In this document: positions 9,911 to 23,214 of the stretch, one piece after another
How the letters are laid out: every line of letters begins with the position of its first letter
Numbering within the stretch: the stretch's first letter is position 1
Source: Enterovibrio coralii
GTDB lineage: Bacteria > Pseudomonadota > Gammaproteobacteria > Enterobacterales > Vibrionaceae
Assembly (NCBI RefSeq): GCF_001559595.1
Contig: NZ_LNTY01000034.1
Span: 496,001 to 560,000, forward strand
Reading direction: 5' to 3'
DNA: 64,000 nucleotides
Made by a program: the position numbers and the translations under genes
Notes under the pieces: generated by a model
Seen by the model: the letters and a program-made list of their open reading frames with translations, nothing else
Databases searched by the model: none
What the model was told of the DNA's origin: nothing

Positions 9911-10771
9911 GTGCTGAGCAAAGCCAAGTACAAAAAAAGTAACTGGAAGTAATACTGTCAAGTGTTAGTCAATAGAGGCTAAGTAACCATCTGGGTTGAT
10001 GAGGCAACTATTTGGGTAGGGTATTGCAAATAGCATCAAGGAGAACGAGGAAGAGAGGTACGTTTGCTGATAGTGCTATCGAAACAGATTTAATGATTAA
10101 CGGTAATTTCAAGCTTCCTCTACGTGGTCTTCAAGGATTTCTCGACTCGATATTTGTTTTGATGGATGTGCCGCTGAAATCGCAGTCATATAACCGTGTC
10201 AGCAAGCAAGCGAAGACAGTTGAGGTTCAATATCGCTTACCCAATCGAGGGTCCGTAGCGTGTGTCATTATTGACGTTACAGGCTCAAAGGTCTTCGGTG
10301 AAGGCGAGTGGAAAATGCTTAAGTGAGGCAAGTAAAAGAGCCGTATTTGGTGAAAAGTGTATCTGCAATAGATGTCAGCACGCATGAAGTGACTTCAGCC
10401 GTCTTTAGTTTAGATTCTGTCGGCAACAATGAAAAACTACCTTAGTTGCTTAATCCGTTGCGCAGCAAAATCACACTAGTCAGTGCTGATGGAAAATGTA
10501 TAAAACAAATTATCCAGCACGTAGCAAAGCTGACTTTTGGGAGGATAGCGACCCTCGAAATGAAGCCGTAAGTGCTTTGAAATCAGCTCACTTGGAAGAA
10601 TGGAAGGGAGAAGGGGGATATCATCAACACTCCCTTTCAGAGAGTGGGACGTATAGTTATAGAACGTTACTAGGTCCGCAACGGGCTCTGCGGAGTTACA
10701 AAGTACAAGTTGGCGAGGAAATGGCGAATGTTAAAGCTATAAACAAAGTCATAAAACTAGGTATCCTGTGA
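9911..10771 (+). mobile_element. Relic of an IS5-family (IS903-like) transposase gene
   Basis: Pieces of one DDE transposase appear in order in different frames. At 9911-10010 KAKYKKSNW then LVNRG with stops between; at 10081-10326 the frame reads LMINGNFKLPLRGLQGFLDSIF, KTVEVQYRLPNRGSVACVIIDVTG and GEGEWKMLK; at 10510-10771 it reads FWEDSDPRNEAVSALK, YHQHSLSESGTYSYRTLLGP and MANVKAINKVIKLG. Between 10327 and 10500 several stops interrupt the part expected to carry the remaining catalytic acids. Several unrelated lesions show real decay, unlike the single-base breaks elsewhere. I did not find terminal inverted repeats. It supports past mobile-element activity in this AT-rich stretch. Confidence 0.85.
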
Positions 10772-10978
10772 GTTACCGAGTTGAATGGCAGGGATAATGT
10801 GTGTTTGATCAGTGTGTTAGGTGAGTAATTTGATCATCCAGGTGCTGCTAAAACCACATCGATTGAAAGTTTGGTAGAGACAATGAATAACAACGCGACG
10901 GCGCGGTCATCCAAGTCGCTGTCAAAGAAGTAGCTAACACCGATAGATCAAATTCAACGTTCGATTCGCTGCAAAAAG

Positions 10979-11006
10979 AAAACCCCTTTGATTACTCAAA
11001 GGGGTT
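10979..11006 (-). terminator. Terminator after lacZ
   Basis: AAAACCCCTTTG / CAAAGGGGTTTT forms a 12-bp stem with a 4-nt loop (ATTA on plus after CTTTG). On the minus strand it is followed by TTTTCTTTTT, suiting termination of lacZ, whose stop is at 11026. Confidence 0.88.
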
Positions 11007-11025
11007 TTGTGTATCTAAGGACTTA

Positions 11026-14132
<3,107 letters not shown>

Positions 14133-14217
14133 TTATTAGTGGGCTGCTGACATGGACGGGTGTGTAAACACGGGCGTTACCAATACAGCGGCTGATGGCG
14201 GAGAGTTTAAAAGCTAA

Positions 14218-14233
14218 GTGGTAACGTTTACAT
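14218..14233. promoter_or_regulatory. GalR-type operator upstream of lacZ
   Basis: GTGGTAACGTTTACAT matches the E. coli GalR/GalS consensus GTGKAANCGNTTNCAC at 14 of 16 constrained and free positions, with the central CG kept. It is about 105 bp upstream of the lacZ start. Confidence 0.7.
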
Positions 14234-14360
14234 TCTTTTGTTTTGAATTTGTGCGTTAGCTTTTATTTCGGAAAACCGAAACCCTTTCTGAGACAAGGCT
14301 ATCAAGATTTGTACTGATTATATCTCCTCTTCGGAGGAAAACAGCGAAACCACTAAAACT

Positions 14361-14376
14361 GTGTAAACGTTAACAC
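14361..14376. promoter_or_regulatory. GalR-type operator upstream of the alpha-galactosidase gene
   Basis: GTGTAAACGTTAACAC is a near-perfect palindrome with one departure from the GalR consensus (A for T at position 12). It lies 77 bp before the start at 14453. Confidence 0.8.
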
Positions 14377-14452
14377 TTTTGTGTTTTTCCCCAAGACAGG
14401 AAGTGAACTTTGACTATGATGCCAATAACGAAATTCGCCTTGGGTAGGCATC

Positions 14453-16569
14453 ATGAAAAACGAAAAAATCATTACCTTGTCTGGCCAAGGCAGCCAGATG
14501 GTCATCGAATTGGGTGACTTTGCAGAAATTCTTCATTGGGGACAGCCAGTTTCAGGCGCACTTGACGGCTTTCGCAAAGCCCTGTTCCGTCCGGTTCCTT
14601 ATGGCCGACTCGACAAAGATGTTGCAATGACTCTGAGCCCAGAGTTGGGTCGTGGTGTATTCAGCAGCCCTGGCATTGAGGGCCATCGTGACGGCCAAGA
14701 TTGGGCACCTGTCTTCGTGATTGAAAACATTGAACAAAGCGAAGGCAGCTTGACGACCACGGGCGTGGACGAGCGTGCAGGACTTCGTTTGATGTCGGAA
14801 CTGGTCATGGATGCGCATGATGTGGTGAAAGTGCGCCACACACTCACCAATATCAAAGACGGTGTGTATCAAGTCAATCGCTTGGCCAATACATTGCCAG
14901 TGCCTGCGCGTGCCAATGAACTGATGACGTATTACGGGCGTTGGTTCATGAATTCCAAACCGTACGTCAGCCTTTGCTGCAAGGCGGCTATCAGCAAGAA
15001 AACCGCCGTGGCCGCACGTCGCATGAGCATTATCCAGCACTGGTTGTTGGTACGCCGCACTTCACTGAAATGCAAGGTGATGTCTGGGGTTTCCACTTTG
15101 CGTGGAGCGGCAATCATCGCATGCGTGTGGATGTGAAAGCAGACGGTCGTCGAGTAGTACAAGCCGAAGCTATCTATCTACCGGGTGAAATTGCGCTGGC
15201 GAAAGGTGAGAGCCTGACAACGCCTTGGTTGTACGCAAGTTACAGTGACACTGGCTTGAATGGCATGAGCCACCATTTCCATGGTCACGTTCGTGCCGCG
15301 ATTTTGCCGTCAGAGTTTGCCGCCAAACCGCGTCCTATCCACCTCAATACATGGGAAGGGATTTATTTCGACCACGATCCTGAGTACATCATGGCGATGG
15401 CGACCCAGTCAGCAGAAATGGGCGTGGAGCGTTTCATTATTGATGATGGTTGGTTCCGCGGCCGAAATGGTGACAAAGCCGGTCTAGGGGATTGGTTCTT
15501 GGATGAATCCAAATACCCGAATGGTTTGACTCAAGTGGTTGAGCACGTCAATACGTTGGGTATGGAGTTTGGGCTTTGGTTTGAACCAGAGATGATCAAC
15601 AAGGATTCTGATCTATATCGTACGCATCCTGATTGGCTTTTGGCGGTTGACGGCTATGACCAGCCAACAGGTCGCAATCAATTTGTGATTAATCTGCAAA
15701 ACGATGACGCGTTTAACTTCCTGTTTGAGCGTCTCGACCACTTCTTAAGTGCGTACAACATTGCCTATATCAAATGGGACATGAACCGCGAGATTGTTCA
15801 ACCGGGTCATGAAGGCAAAGCGGCAGGACAGAAACAGACCGAGCGTTATTACGCACTGGTCGACAAAGTGCGTGCCGCGCATCCGAACGTTGAAATTGAG
15901 TCTTGTGCTGCTGGTGGTGGTCGTATCGACTTTGAGGTGCTTAAACGTACGCATCGATTCTGGACCTCTGACAACAATGATGCGTTGGAGCGTCAACGTA
16001 TTCAGCGCGGCATGAGCTATTTCTTCCCGCCGGAAGTCATGGGTAGCCATATTGGTGCGAGCCATTGTCATAGCACACGACGTCGTCACAGCATCGAGTT
16101 TCGTGGTTTGACCGCTCTGTTTGGTCACATGGGTATTGAGCTGGATCCGGTCAAGGAGACGCAGGAAGAGAAGGAAGGCTTTGAACATTACATCAAGCTG
16201 CATAAAGCACTGCGACCTTTGCTGCACAGCGGGAAAACGTGGCGTCTTCAAACGGATGATGATGCACACCAAATTCAAGCTGTGATTTCGCAGGACAAGT
16301 CAGAAGCAGCGGTGCTGATTGCTCAGTTGGCTATGCCGACCAATGCATTAAGCGGTCACCTTCGTATCCCGGGGCTTGATGCTGACGCAACGTATAAGAT
16401 TGATGTGGTAGACAAGCCAAGTAACTTCAATGACATCGTCAACTGCCAACCGCTTTGGACAGAAGAAGGGTGCGAGCTTTCTGGTGAATGGTGTGAAAAG
16501 GTCGGTTTAACCATGCCGATCCTTGATGCAGAAACGGCATTGCTCATCCAGTTAAAACGTGTGTCTTAG
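14453..16569 (+). CDS. Alpha-galactosidase, GH36 (one frame break)
   Basis: Releases galactose from melibiose, raffinose and similar alpha-galactosides. After the N-terminal beta-sandwich come RFIIDDGWFRGRNGDKAGLGDW, GLWFEPEMINKDSDLY, YIKWDMNREI (nucleophile Asp), IESCAAGGGRID and WTSDNNDALERQ (acid/base Asp), all GH36 hallmarks. The frame breaks at 14943-14944 (GG): adding G turns YYGRW into the continuous VHEFQTVRQPLLQGGYQQENRRGR frame, giving about 705 residues, normal for bacterial GH36. No signal peptide, so substrates must enter through a carrier such as the permease downstream. Likely a sequencing deletion. Confidence 0.92.
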
Positions 16570-16600
16570 CACTAAAATCTGATAAATTACCCCTCATTGT

Positions 16601-16640
16601 AGCGCAGCATCGATCAAGGCGATTGATGCTGCGCTTTTTT
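16601..16640 (+). terminator. Terminator after alpha-galactosidase
   Basis: An 11-bp stem AGCGCAGCATC / GATGCTGCGCT is followed by six Ts. It separates the hydrolase gene from the permease unit. Confidence 0.92.
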
Positions 16641-16802
16641 ACGCATGTTCCATTTTTAAAGGCGTTCAAAACGATTACTTATCAATGTAATCGTTATCTT
16701 TCATCTTTTTGAAATAAATACGGATTTATAGGTATTAACTATTGCATGATGTCGTGAAAAGTAGCCTATTTGATGCTCATGTCACAGTTCGGAGATCTTC
16801 GC

Positions 16803-16818
16803 GTGTAAACGTTACCAT
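16803..16818. promoter_or_regulatory. GalR-type operator upstream of the sugar permease
   Basis: GTGTAAACGTTACCAT has a perfect left half and central CG of the GalR consensus and departs at two right-half positions. It lies 125 bp before the permease start. Confidence 0.65.
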
Positions 16819-16942
16819 TAGGTGCGAATTGATCACAGATCCTGCGAGAAACAGCCGTTAATATCCGCCTCAGACGAATGACAACCATTGCGTGTTAAAC
16901 GCCAAATTCCATCGCGATTAGCCGCAAATAAGGATAAAAAAG

Positions 16943-18315
16943 ATGTCTGATAAAATTACCCTACAAACCAAACTTTCTTATGGTCTCGGTGCGTTAGGCA
17001 AAGACTTTGCCTGTGCGCCGATCTACATCTTCCTCATGTTTTATTTTACGGATGTTGCAGGTTTGTCTGCTGCATTTGTTGGTACGATTTTCCTTGCGGC
17101 GCGCGTTATAGATGCCATCACAGACCCTATGATGGGTGTGATTGTTGATAACACACGCTCAAAATTCGGTAAGTTCCGCCCTTGGATTGTCATTGGCACC
17201 TTGCTAAATGCGGTAGTACTAGTTGGCCTTTTTAGCACACACATGTTCGAAGGTACTGCGCTCTATATCTACGCAGCGGCGGCATACATCCTGTGGGGTC
17301 TGACCTACACCATTATGGATATCCCTTACTGGTCGATGATCCCTGCACTGTCTAGCTCTCGTCAGGAGCGTGAAAAGCTAGTGGTATGGCCGCGTTTGTT
17401 TGCAAGTCTGGCATGGTTTATCACGGTACTTACGGCCTGCACATTGTGGGTAAGCTGGGTAATGGCGACCAAGGTGAAGGCTTCTTCAACGTGGCAATGC
17501 TGATCGCTGTGCTGTTTGTGATGAGTGCATTTTTAATTGCCCGTAACGTAAAAGAAAAGGCAGCTCCAGAACACGCGACACCGGCAGAGAAATTCAGCTT
17601 CAAAGATGTACTAGAAATCATAGGCAAGAACGACCAGTTGAAAGCACTGATTGGTACAGTTCTGTCATTCCAAATTGCGAACCTGCTGGTCGGCGGCTTT
17701 GCGATTTATTACTTCACCTATGCGCTGGGCAATGCCGATTTGTTCCCGGTTTACATGATGGTCGCAGGTATTGCGGAAGTGGCGGGTGTGTTCCTGTTCC
17801 CTCGTCTGGCAAACCTTCTGCCACGTAAATACCTGTGGTTCATTGCAAGTGGTTTCCCAGTATTGTCATGTGTTGTACTGCTGGTGATGAGCTTTGCGGT
17901 TCCGGGTAACACCCTGCTGATCGGCTTGGCAGGTGCAGCCATCAAGTTTGGTGTAGGTGTAGCGAACGCACTGCAAACCGTGATGCTGGCAGACGTGGTG
18001 GACTACGGTGAGCACAAAACAGGTCGCCGCAGTGAAAGTGTTATCTTCTCTGTACAAACCATGCTGGTGAAATTCGCTGGCGCAGCGGGTGGCTTCATTG
18101 TGGGCGTTGGCCTGTCAGTGGTGGGCTATGTGCCAAATATAGTGCAATCTGAGTCAACCATCATGGGGCTGCAATTTATGATGGTAGGTTTGCCTGCGGT
18201 ACTAATGCTGGCAAGTGCATTGATTTACAAAGGCTTTTATCGCCTGCACGACGGCTTCAATCCAGAAGCGGTTGTTGAAACAAAAACCTCAGCAACACCT
18301 GCTACTGCGCTCTAA
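16943..18315 (+). CDS. GPH-family (MelB-like) galactoside:cation symporter (one frame break)
   Basis: Twelve-helix inner-membrane carrier of the glycoside-pentoside-hexuronide family, which includes MelB and LacS. Family signatures are SYGLGALGKDFACAPIY at the start, ITDPMMGVIVDNTRSKFGKFRPW in the loop after helix 2, IMDIPYWSMIPALSSSRQEREKLVVWPR and the late MLADVVDYGEHKTGRRSE. The frame breaks at about 17425: one extra G (CACGGGTAC) joins SLAWFITG to TYGLHIVGKLGNGDQGEGFF, giving about 457 residues as usual. Its place between alpha-galactosidase and gal genes suggests it imports lactose and/or melibiose; which one cannot be told from sequence. Confidence 0.9.
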
Positions 18316-18443
18316 TTTCTGATTACCCTACAGTGAGCGGCGGAACAATAAGTACGTCGCTCACACTTTCAAAAATATTCCCCTGAATTTCCACTAATCT
18401 AGAAAGCAAAGGCTAGGCGAAGTTAGCCGACTCATATATAGTT

Positions 18444-18459
18444 GTGGAAACGTTTACAC
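18444..18459. promoter_or_regulatory. GalR-type operator upstream of galE
   Basis: GTGGAAACGTTTACAC matches the GalR consensus GTGKAANCGNTTNCAC at every position. It lies about 105 bp before the galE start and probably controls galETKM. Confidence 0.88.
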
Positions 18460-18561
18460 TGATTCTTGATTAACGTAAAACGCAACATCAAGACAGGGTA
18501 CATAAGAACAAGAACACTTTAATCCAGCGGTATGACAACCGTGTTGATGGAGATGCGAATA

Positions 18562-19581
18562 GTGAAAGTTTTGGTAACTGGCGGAATGGGATATATCGGC
18601 AGCCACACTTGCGTACAGATGATCGCAGCAGGTATGGAGCCAATCATTGTCGACAACCTGTGTAATGCGAAAACAGAAGTACTGAATCGCATCGAAGCAC
18701 TGACCAACCAGAAACCGCGCTTCTACGAAGGTGATATTCGTGATGAAGCGTTTCTGGATTCTGTCTTCGCAGCGCACGACATCAAAGCGGTTATTCACTT
18801 TGCTGGCTTAAAAGCGGTGGGTGAGTCGGTCGCGAAACCGCTGGAATATTACGACAACAACGTGAACGGTTCTTTGGTGCTGGCACGTTGCATGCGCAAA
18901 GCAGGCGTGAAGAGTCTGGTGTTTAGCTCGTCGGCAACTGTTTATGGCGACCCTGCGATTGTGCCAATCACAGAAGACTCACCGACTGGTGCAACTACCA
19001 ACCCGTATGGTCGCAGCAAGTACATGGTTGAGCAGTGCCTCAGTGACCTGTTCAACGCGGAAAGTGATTGGAGTATTACCTTGCTGCGTTACTTCAACCC
19101 AGTAGGCGCGCATCCGTCAGGCACTATGGGTGAAGACCCGCAAGGCATTCCAAACAACCTCATGCCATTTATCGCGCAGGTCGCGGTTGGTCGCCGTGAA
19201 AAGCTGGCGGTATTTGGTAACGATTACCCAACACCAGACGGCACAGGTGTACGTGATTACATTCACGTGATGGACTTGGCTGATGGCCACATCGCGGCAC
19301 TGAAAGCCGTTGGTGAGCAAGCTGGTTTGCATATCTTCAACTTGGGCACTGGCAAAGGCTCAAGTGTGCTGGAAATGGTGGAGGCATTTGGCGCGGCATG
19401 TGGCAAACCTGTGCCTTATGAAATCAATCCTCGTCGTCCAGGTGACATCGCAGAATGTTGGGCGAGCACAGAAAAAGCAGAAACGGTGCTGGGCTGGAAA
19501 GCGACACGCACCGTGGCGGAAATGACAGCGGATACCTGGCGTTGGCAATCGGCTAATCCACAAGGTTACGCGGCTGAATAA
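18562..19581 (+). CDS. galE: UDP-glucose 4-epimerase GalE
   Basis: Interconverts UDP-galactose and UDP-glucose in the Leloir pathway, NAD-dependent. [11 protein letters not shown] is the Rossmann glycine motif, SSSATVYG carries the catalytic Ser, and [11 protein letters not shown] the Tyr-x3-Lys pair. I chose GTG 18562 because GGAG lies 9 nt upstream and the protein then begins [15 protein letters not shown] as in known GalE with 339 residues; an ATG at 18532 would add ten unrelated residues. First gene of galE-galT-galK-galM. Confidence 0.95.
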   Translation: MKVLVTGGMGYIGSHTCVQMIAAGMEPIIVDNLCNAKTEVLNRIEALTNQKPRFYEGDIRDEAFLDSVFAAHDIKAVIHFAGLKAVGESVAKPLEYYDNNVNGSLVLARCMRKAGVKSLVFSSSATVYGDPAIVPITEDSPTGATTNPYGRSKYMVEQCLSDLFNAESDWSITLLRYFNPVGAHPSGTMGEDPQGIPNNLMPFIAQVAVGRREKLAVFGNDYPTPDGTGVRDYIHVMDLADGHIAALKAVGEQAGLHIFNLGTGKGSSVLEMVEAFGAACGKPVPYEINPRRPGDIAECWASTEKAETVLGWKATRTVAEMTADTWRWQSANPQGYAAE

Positions 19582-19599
19582 CAAGAACAACCAATACGG

Positions 19600-19623
19600 G
19601 CAGAGGGAGCAAACGCCCTCTGC
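19600..19623 (+). repeat. Hairpin between galE and galT
   Basis: GCAGAGGG / CCCTCTGC makes a perfect 8-bp stem with an 8-nt loop, 18 nt after the galE stop. There is no T-run, so it is more likely an mRNA-stability or attenuation element within the operon than a terminator. Confidence 0.6.
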
Positions 19624-19658
19624 TGCTGAAACAAATTTTAGGTTTTGAGATAAGAAAG

Positions 19659-20714
19659 ATGTCTAACGTTGAATTTAACCCGGTTGACCACCCACATCGC
19701 CGTTACAACCCGCTGACAGGTCAGTGGATTCTGGTGTCTCCACATCGCGCGAAGCGTCCTTGGAGTGGTCAAGATGAAAAGCCGTCGACTGAACAGCTGC
19801 CGACGTATGACGAAACCTGCTTCCTGTGCCCAACTAACACGCGAATCTCTGGCGATGAAAACCCAGATTACGAAGGCACCTATGTTTTCAGTAATGATTT
19901 TGCGGCGTTGATGACAGATTCACCAGAAGCACCAGAATCAGACAACCCGCTGTTCAAAACGCAGGGTGTGCGTGGTTTGAGCCGTGTGATTTGTTTCTCG
20001 CCAGACCACAGCAAAACCTTGCCAGAACTGCCATTGAACAAAATTCGCGGCGTTATCGATACATGGAACGACCAAATTGAAGAGCTGGGCAAAGATTACA
20101 TCTGGGTTCAGGCATTCGAGAACAAAGGCGAAACCATGGGCTGTTCACAGCCTCATCCACACGGCCAAATCTGGGCAAACAGCTTTCTGCCAAATGAGAT
20201 TGAGCGAAAAGAGCACAATCTGAAAGCCTACTTTGACGAAAACGGGTCTAACCTGCTGGTGGACTATGTTCAGGCAGAAATGAAAGACGGCAGCCGCACT
20301 GTGGTTGAAACTGAGCACTGGTTGGCAGTTGTGCCGTATTGGGCGGCGTGGCCATTTGAAACCATGCTACTACCAAAAACACACATTCGCCGTATGAGCG
20401 AATTGAGTGAAGAACAACGCGACGATCTGGCACTGGCCATCAAGAAGCTGACCAGTCGTTACGACAACTTGTTCCAATGTGCATTCCCTTACTCAATGGG
20501 CTGGCATTACGCGCCGTTTTTCGAAGAAGGCACGGATATCGACCATTGGCAATTGCATGCACTGTTTTATCCGCCTCTGCTGCGTAGTGCTTCTGTACGT
20601 AAGTTCATGGTGGGCTACGAAATGCTGGCAGAAAGCCAGCGTGATCTGACGGCCGAACAAGCTGCACAGCGCCTGCGCGATGTCAGCGATGTTCATTACA
20701 AAGAACAGCAATAA
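19659..20714 (+). CDS. galT: Galactose-1-phosphate uridylyltransferase GalT
   Basis: Exchanges UMP between UDP-glucose and galactose-1-phosphate. The 351-residue protein shows [28 protein letters not shown] (Zn site), [20 protein letters not shown] with the active-site His-Pro-His, and a C-terminal GWHYAPFFE segment. It follows galE by 77 nt, separated by a hairpin, and precedes galK by 88 nt. Confidence 0.96.
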   Translation: MSNVEFNPVDHPHRRYNPLTGQWILVSPHRAKRPWSGQDEKPSTEQLPTYDETCFLCPTNTRISGDENPDYEGTYVFSNDFAALMTDSPEAPESDNPLFKTQGVRGLSRVICFSPDHSKTLPELPLNKIRGVIDTWNDQIEELGKDYIWVQAFENKGETMGCSQPHPHGQIWANSFLPNEIERKEHNLKAYFDENGSNLLVDYVQAEMKDGSRTVVETEHWLAVVPYWAAWPFETMLLPKTHIRRMSELSEEQRDDLALAIKKLTSRYDNLFQCAFPYSMGWHYAPFFEEGTDIDHWQLHALFYPPLLRSASVRKFMVGYEMLAESQRDLTAEQAAQRLRDVSDVHYKEQQ

Positions 20715-20802
20715 TTTGTGGTGACTTAGGTGTTGCTACCAAAGAGAAACAAAAACAGACACCTAGGTTCTTAATCGTATTTTAATTATTGAGAGTAGAA
20801 AC

Positions 20803-21963
20803 ATGTCAGAACTGATTTCAAACGTTAAAGCGTCTTTTGAAACTGTGTTGGGTTACTTGCCAACGCATATTATTCAAGCTCCGGGCCGTGTAAACCTGAT
20901 TGGTGAGCACACAGACTACAATGACGGCTTTGTGCTGCCTTGCGCCATTAATTACCAAACGGTTGTTGCAGCGGCAAAGCGTGACGACAAGATTGTTCGC
21001 CTTGTGTCGGTTGACTACGACAACCAAGTGGACGAATTCGACATCACCAAAGAAATCACGTTCCAACAAGACAAAATGTGGGCGAACTACATTCGCGGTG
21101 TGGTGAAGTGCCTGCTGGGTCGTGGCTACGAGTTTAACGGTGCAGACATTGCGGTAACCGGTAACGTACCTCAAGGTGCGGGCTTGAGCTCTTCTGCCGC
21201 ACTGGAAGTGGTGATCGGCCAGACGTTCAAAACTCTGTTCAATTTAGAAATCAGCCAAGCAGAAATCGCGTTGAACGGCCAGCAAGCAGAAAACGAATTC
21301 GTGGGCTGTAACTGCGGCATCATGGACCAGATGATTTCTGCTGAAGGCCAAGAAAACCACGCTTTGTTGCTGGACTGTCGTTCACTGGAAACACAAGCAG
21401 TATCAATGCCAGAAGATGTGGCAGTCGTCATCATCAACTCAAACAAACGTCGCGGCTTAGTGGACAGCGAATACAACACGCGCCGCAAGCAATGTGAGGA
21501 AGCCGCTTCGACGTTCGGCGTGAAAGCACTGCGTGACGTGACCATCGAAGAATTCAATGCCAAAGCGCATCTACTGGATGACGTCGTGGCGAAGCGTGCT
21601 CGCCACGTAATCACTGAAAACGATCGCACAGTGGAAGCCGCTGAGGCTCTTCGCGCGAACGACATGAAGCGCATGGGCGTGTTGATGGCAGAATCTCACG
21701 CTTCAATGCGTGATGACTTTGAAATCACCGTCAAAGAAATCGATACCTTGGTTGAGATCGTGAAGAAGGTTATTGGTGAGCAAGGTGGTGTGCGCATGAC
21801 TGGCGGCGGCTTCGGCGGCTGTATCGTTTCTTTGGTTCCACCATCACTGGTTGATGATGTGAAAGCAGCGGTTGAAGCGCAATACGAAGCAGCGACGGGT
21901 CTGGTAGCATCGATTTACGTTTGTCAGGCAAAAGACGGCGCAGGACTGGTAGAAGTGCTGTAA
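20803..21963 (+). CDS. galK: Galactokinase GalK
   Basis: ATP-dependent phosphorylation of galactose. GHMP-kinase motifs are [20 protein letters not shown] (galactose binding), [15 protein letters not shown] (phosphate loop) and [15 protein letters not shown] near the C-terminus. The 386-residue length is typical. A GAGAG ribosome site precedes ATG 20803, and galM follows after 6 nt. Confidence 0.97.
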   Translation: MSELISNVKASFETVLGYLPTHIIQAPGRVNLIGEHTDYNDGFVLPCAINYQTVVAAAKRDDKIVRLVSVDYDNQVDEFDITKEITFQQDKMWANYIRGVVKCLLGRGYEFNGADIAVTGNVPQGAGLSSSAALEVVIGQTFKTLFNLEISQAEIALNGQQAENEFVGCNCGIMDQMISAEGQENHALLLDCRSLETQAVSMPEDVAVVIINSNKRRGLVDSEYNTRRKQCEEAASTFGVKALRDVTIEEFNAKAHLLDDVVAKRARHVITENDRTVEAAEALRANDMKRMGVLMAESHASMRDDFEITVKEIDTLVEIVKKVIGEQGGVRMTGGGFGGCIVSLVPPSLVDDVKAAVEAQYEAATGLVASIYVCQAKDGAGLVEVL

Positions 21964-21969
21964 GGAACG

Positions 21970-23046
21970 ATGATGGAACCTCTGTTAACGGTAGAACAAT
22001 CGTTATTGCAAGGAATGACAGCGCAGGCGGCCTTTGATGGCCAGCCTGCCAACCTCGTGACGCTGCAAAACGTCAATGGCATGCGAGTAGTGCTGATGGA
22101 TATCGGTGCGACGTGGTTAAGTTGCCAAGTGCCTCTGAAAGACGGTGTGAGAGAAGTGCTGTTGGGTGTGAATACCATGGCAGACTTTATCGCGCACCAA
22201 AGCTTTATGGGTGTGACCGTTGGTCGCTACGCAAACCGCATCGCAAAAGGTTGTTTCTCTGTTGATGGTAACGACTATCACGTCTCAACCAACCAAGCAG
22301 GAAACACGCTGCACGGCGGTGAAGAAGGGTTTGATAAACGTCGTTGGTCGATTGAAAGCCAGTCTGCAAATACCGTGACCTTTTCACTCGTCTCTGAAGA
22401 TGGCGATCAAGGCTTTCCGGGCAAGGTTAACGCTACGGTGACCTATTCGATCACTGATGACAATCAGGTGGCGATTGGCTACAAGGCCACCACAGACACA
22501 ACCACGCCAGTCAATCTGACTAACCATGCTTACTTCAACCTGATGGGCGCAGAGTCGGGCACAGATTGCCGTGAGCATCGTTTGATGATTGCCGCTGATC
22601 GCTACCTTCCTACCAATGAAGTAGGTATTCCTCATGGCGAATTGGTATCTGTGGAAGGCACGGGCTTTGATTTTCGTGAAGCGAAGCTTGTCTCTCAAGA
22701 TTTCATGTCAGATGAAGACCAAGTGCCAGCGAAAGGTTATGACCATAGCTACTTGTTCGACGCTGAACGAGACACGCAACACCCAGTCGCCGTCGTCACT
22801 TCACCGGATGCGTGTATCACGTTGAGTGTGTTTACCGATAAACCCGCCATGCAACTCTACACTGGCAATTGGTTGGCGGGAACACCAAACCGTTCAGGCG
22901 GTGAGTATTCTGACTACGCGGGCTTGGCTCTGGAAACTCAGTATCTGCCGGATTCGCCAAACCACCCTGAATGGGAACAACCAAGTTGTTTCCTGAAACC
23001 GGGTGAAGAGTATCGCTTCCAAACGGTGTATCAGTTCGACTGCTGA
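21970..23046 (+). CDS. galM: Aldose 1-epimerase (galactose mutarotase) GalM
   Basis: Converts beta- to alpha-galactose, feeding GalK. Signatures are GRYANRIAKG near residue 78, GNTLHGGEEGFDKR, NLTNHAYFNLMG with the catalytic His, and LALETQYLPDSPNHPEW with the catalytic Glu. At 358 residues it is of normal length. The start overlaps an AAGGA ribosome site inside the galK-galM junction, so the two are translated together. Last gene of the gal operon. Confidence 0.95.
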   Translation: MMEPLLTVEQSLLQGMTAQAAFDGQPANLVTLQNVNGMRVVLMDIGATWLSCQVPLKDGVREVLLGVNTMADFIAHQSFMGVTVGRYANRIAKGCFSVDGNDYHVSTNQAGNTLHGGEEGFDKRRWSIESQSANTVTFSLVSEDGDQGFPGKVNATVTYSITDDNQVAIGYKATTDTTTPVNLTNHAYFNLMGAESGTDCREHRLMIAADRYLPTNEVGIPHGELVSVEGTGFDFREAKLVSQDFMSDEDQVPAKGYDHSYLFDAERDTQHPVAVVTSPDACITLSVFTDKPAMQLYTGNWLAGTPNRSGGEYSDYAGLALETQYLPDSPNHPEWEQPSCFLKPGEEYRFQTVYQFDC

Positions 23047-23069
23047 TTGCTGGAAAGTCTGGTTCAAAG

Positions 23070-23106
23070 AAAAACACCCCAAAGGCTCTGCTTTTGGGGT
23101 GTTTTT
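23070..23106 (+). terminator. Terminator after galM
   Basis: AAAAACACCCCAAA and TTTTGGGGTGTTTTT form a long stem around GGCTCTGC, ending in a T-run. It closes the gal operon and isolates the next gene. Confidence 0.93.
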
Positions 23107-23214
23107 GTTTAGTTATCAATATTTCTTGAGTTGATTATTTGAGCGTAGCAAAATGATAATTTGTTTTATAAAGCAAACAGATAGTCTGAAAGCATTTGTT
23201 GGCAGGTAGAGAAC

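Larger units (their letters stand above)
16570..16942. other. Intergenic region between alpha-galactosidase and permease
   Basis: A strong terminator (16601-16640) follows the hydrolase gene, then about 300 nt that include a GalR-type operator (16803-16818) and presumably a separate promoter for the permease. An AAGGATAAAAAAG ribosome site ends the stretch. Nothing coding is seen. Confidence 0.6.

Noticed and set aside
14162..14182. Third GalR site GTGTAAA...CGTTAC near lacZ
   Set aside because: The half-sites are about five bases too far apart for the 16-bp operator.
16745..16800. CRP site upstream of the permease (TTTGATGCTCATGTCACA)
   Set aside because: The half-sites are separated by eight rather than six bases and the left half is poor.
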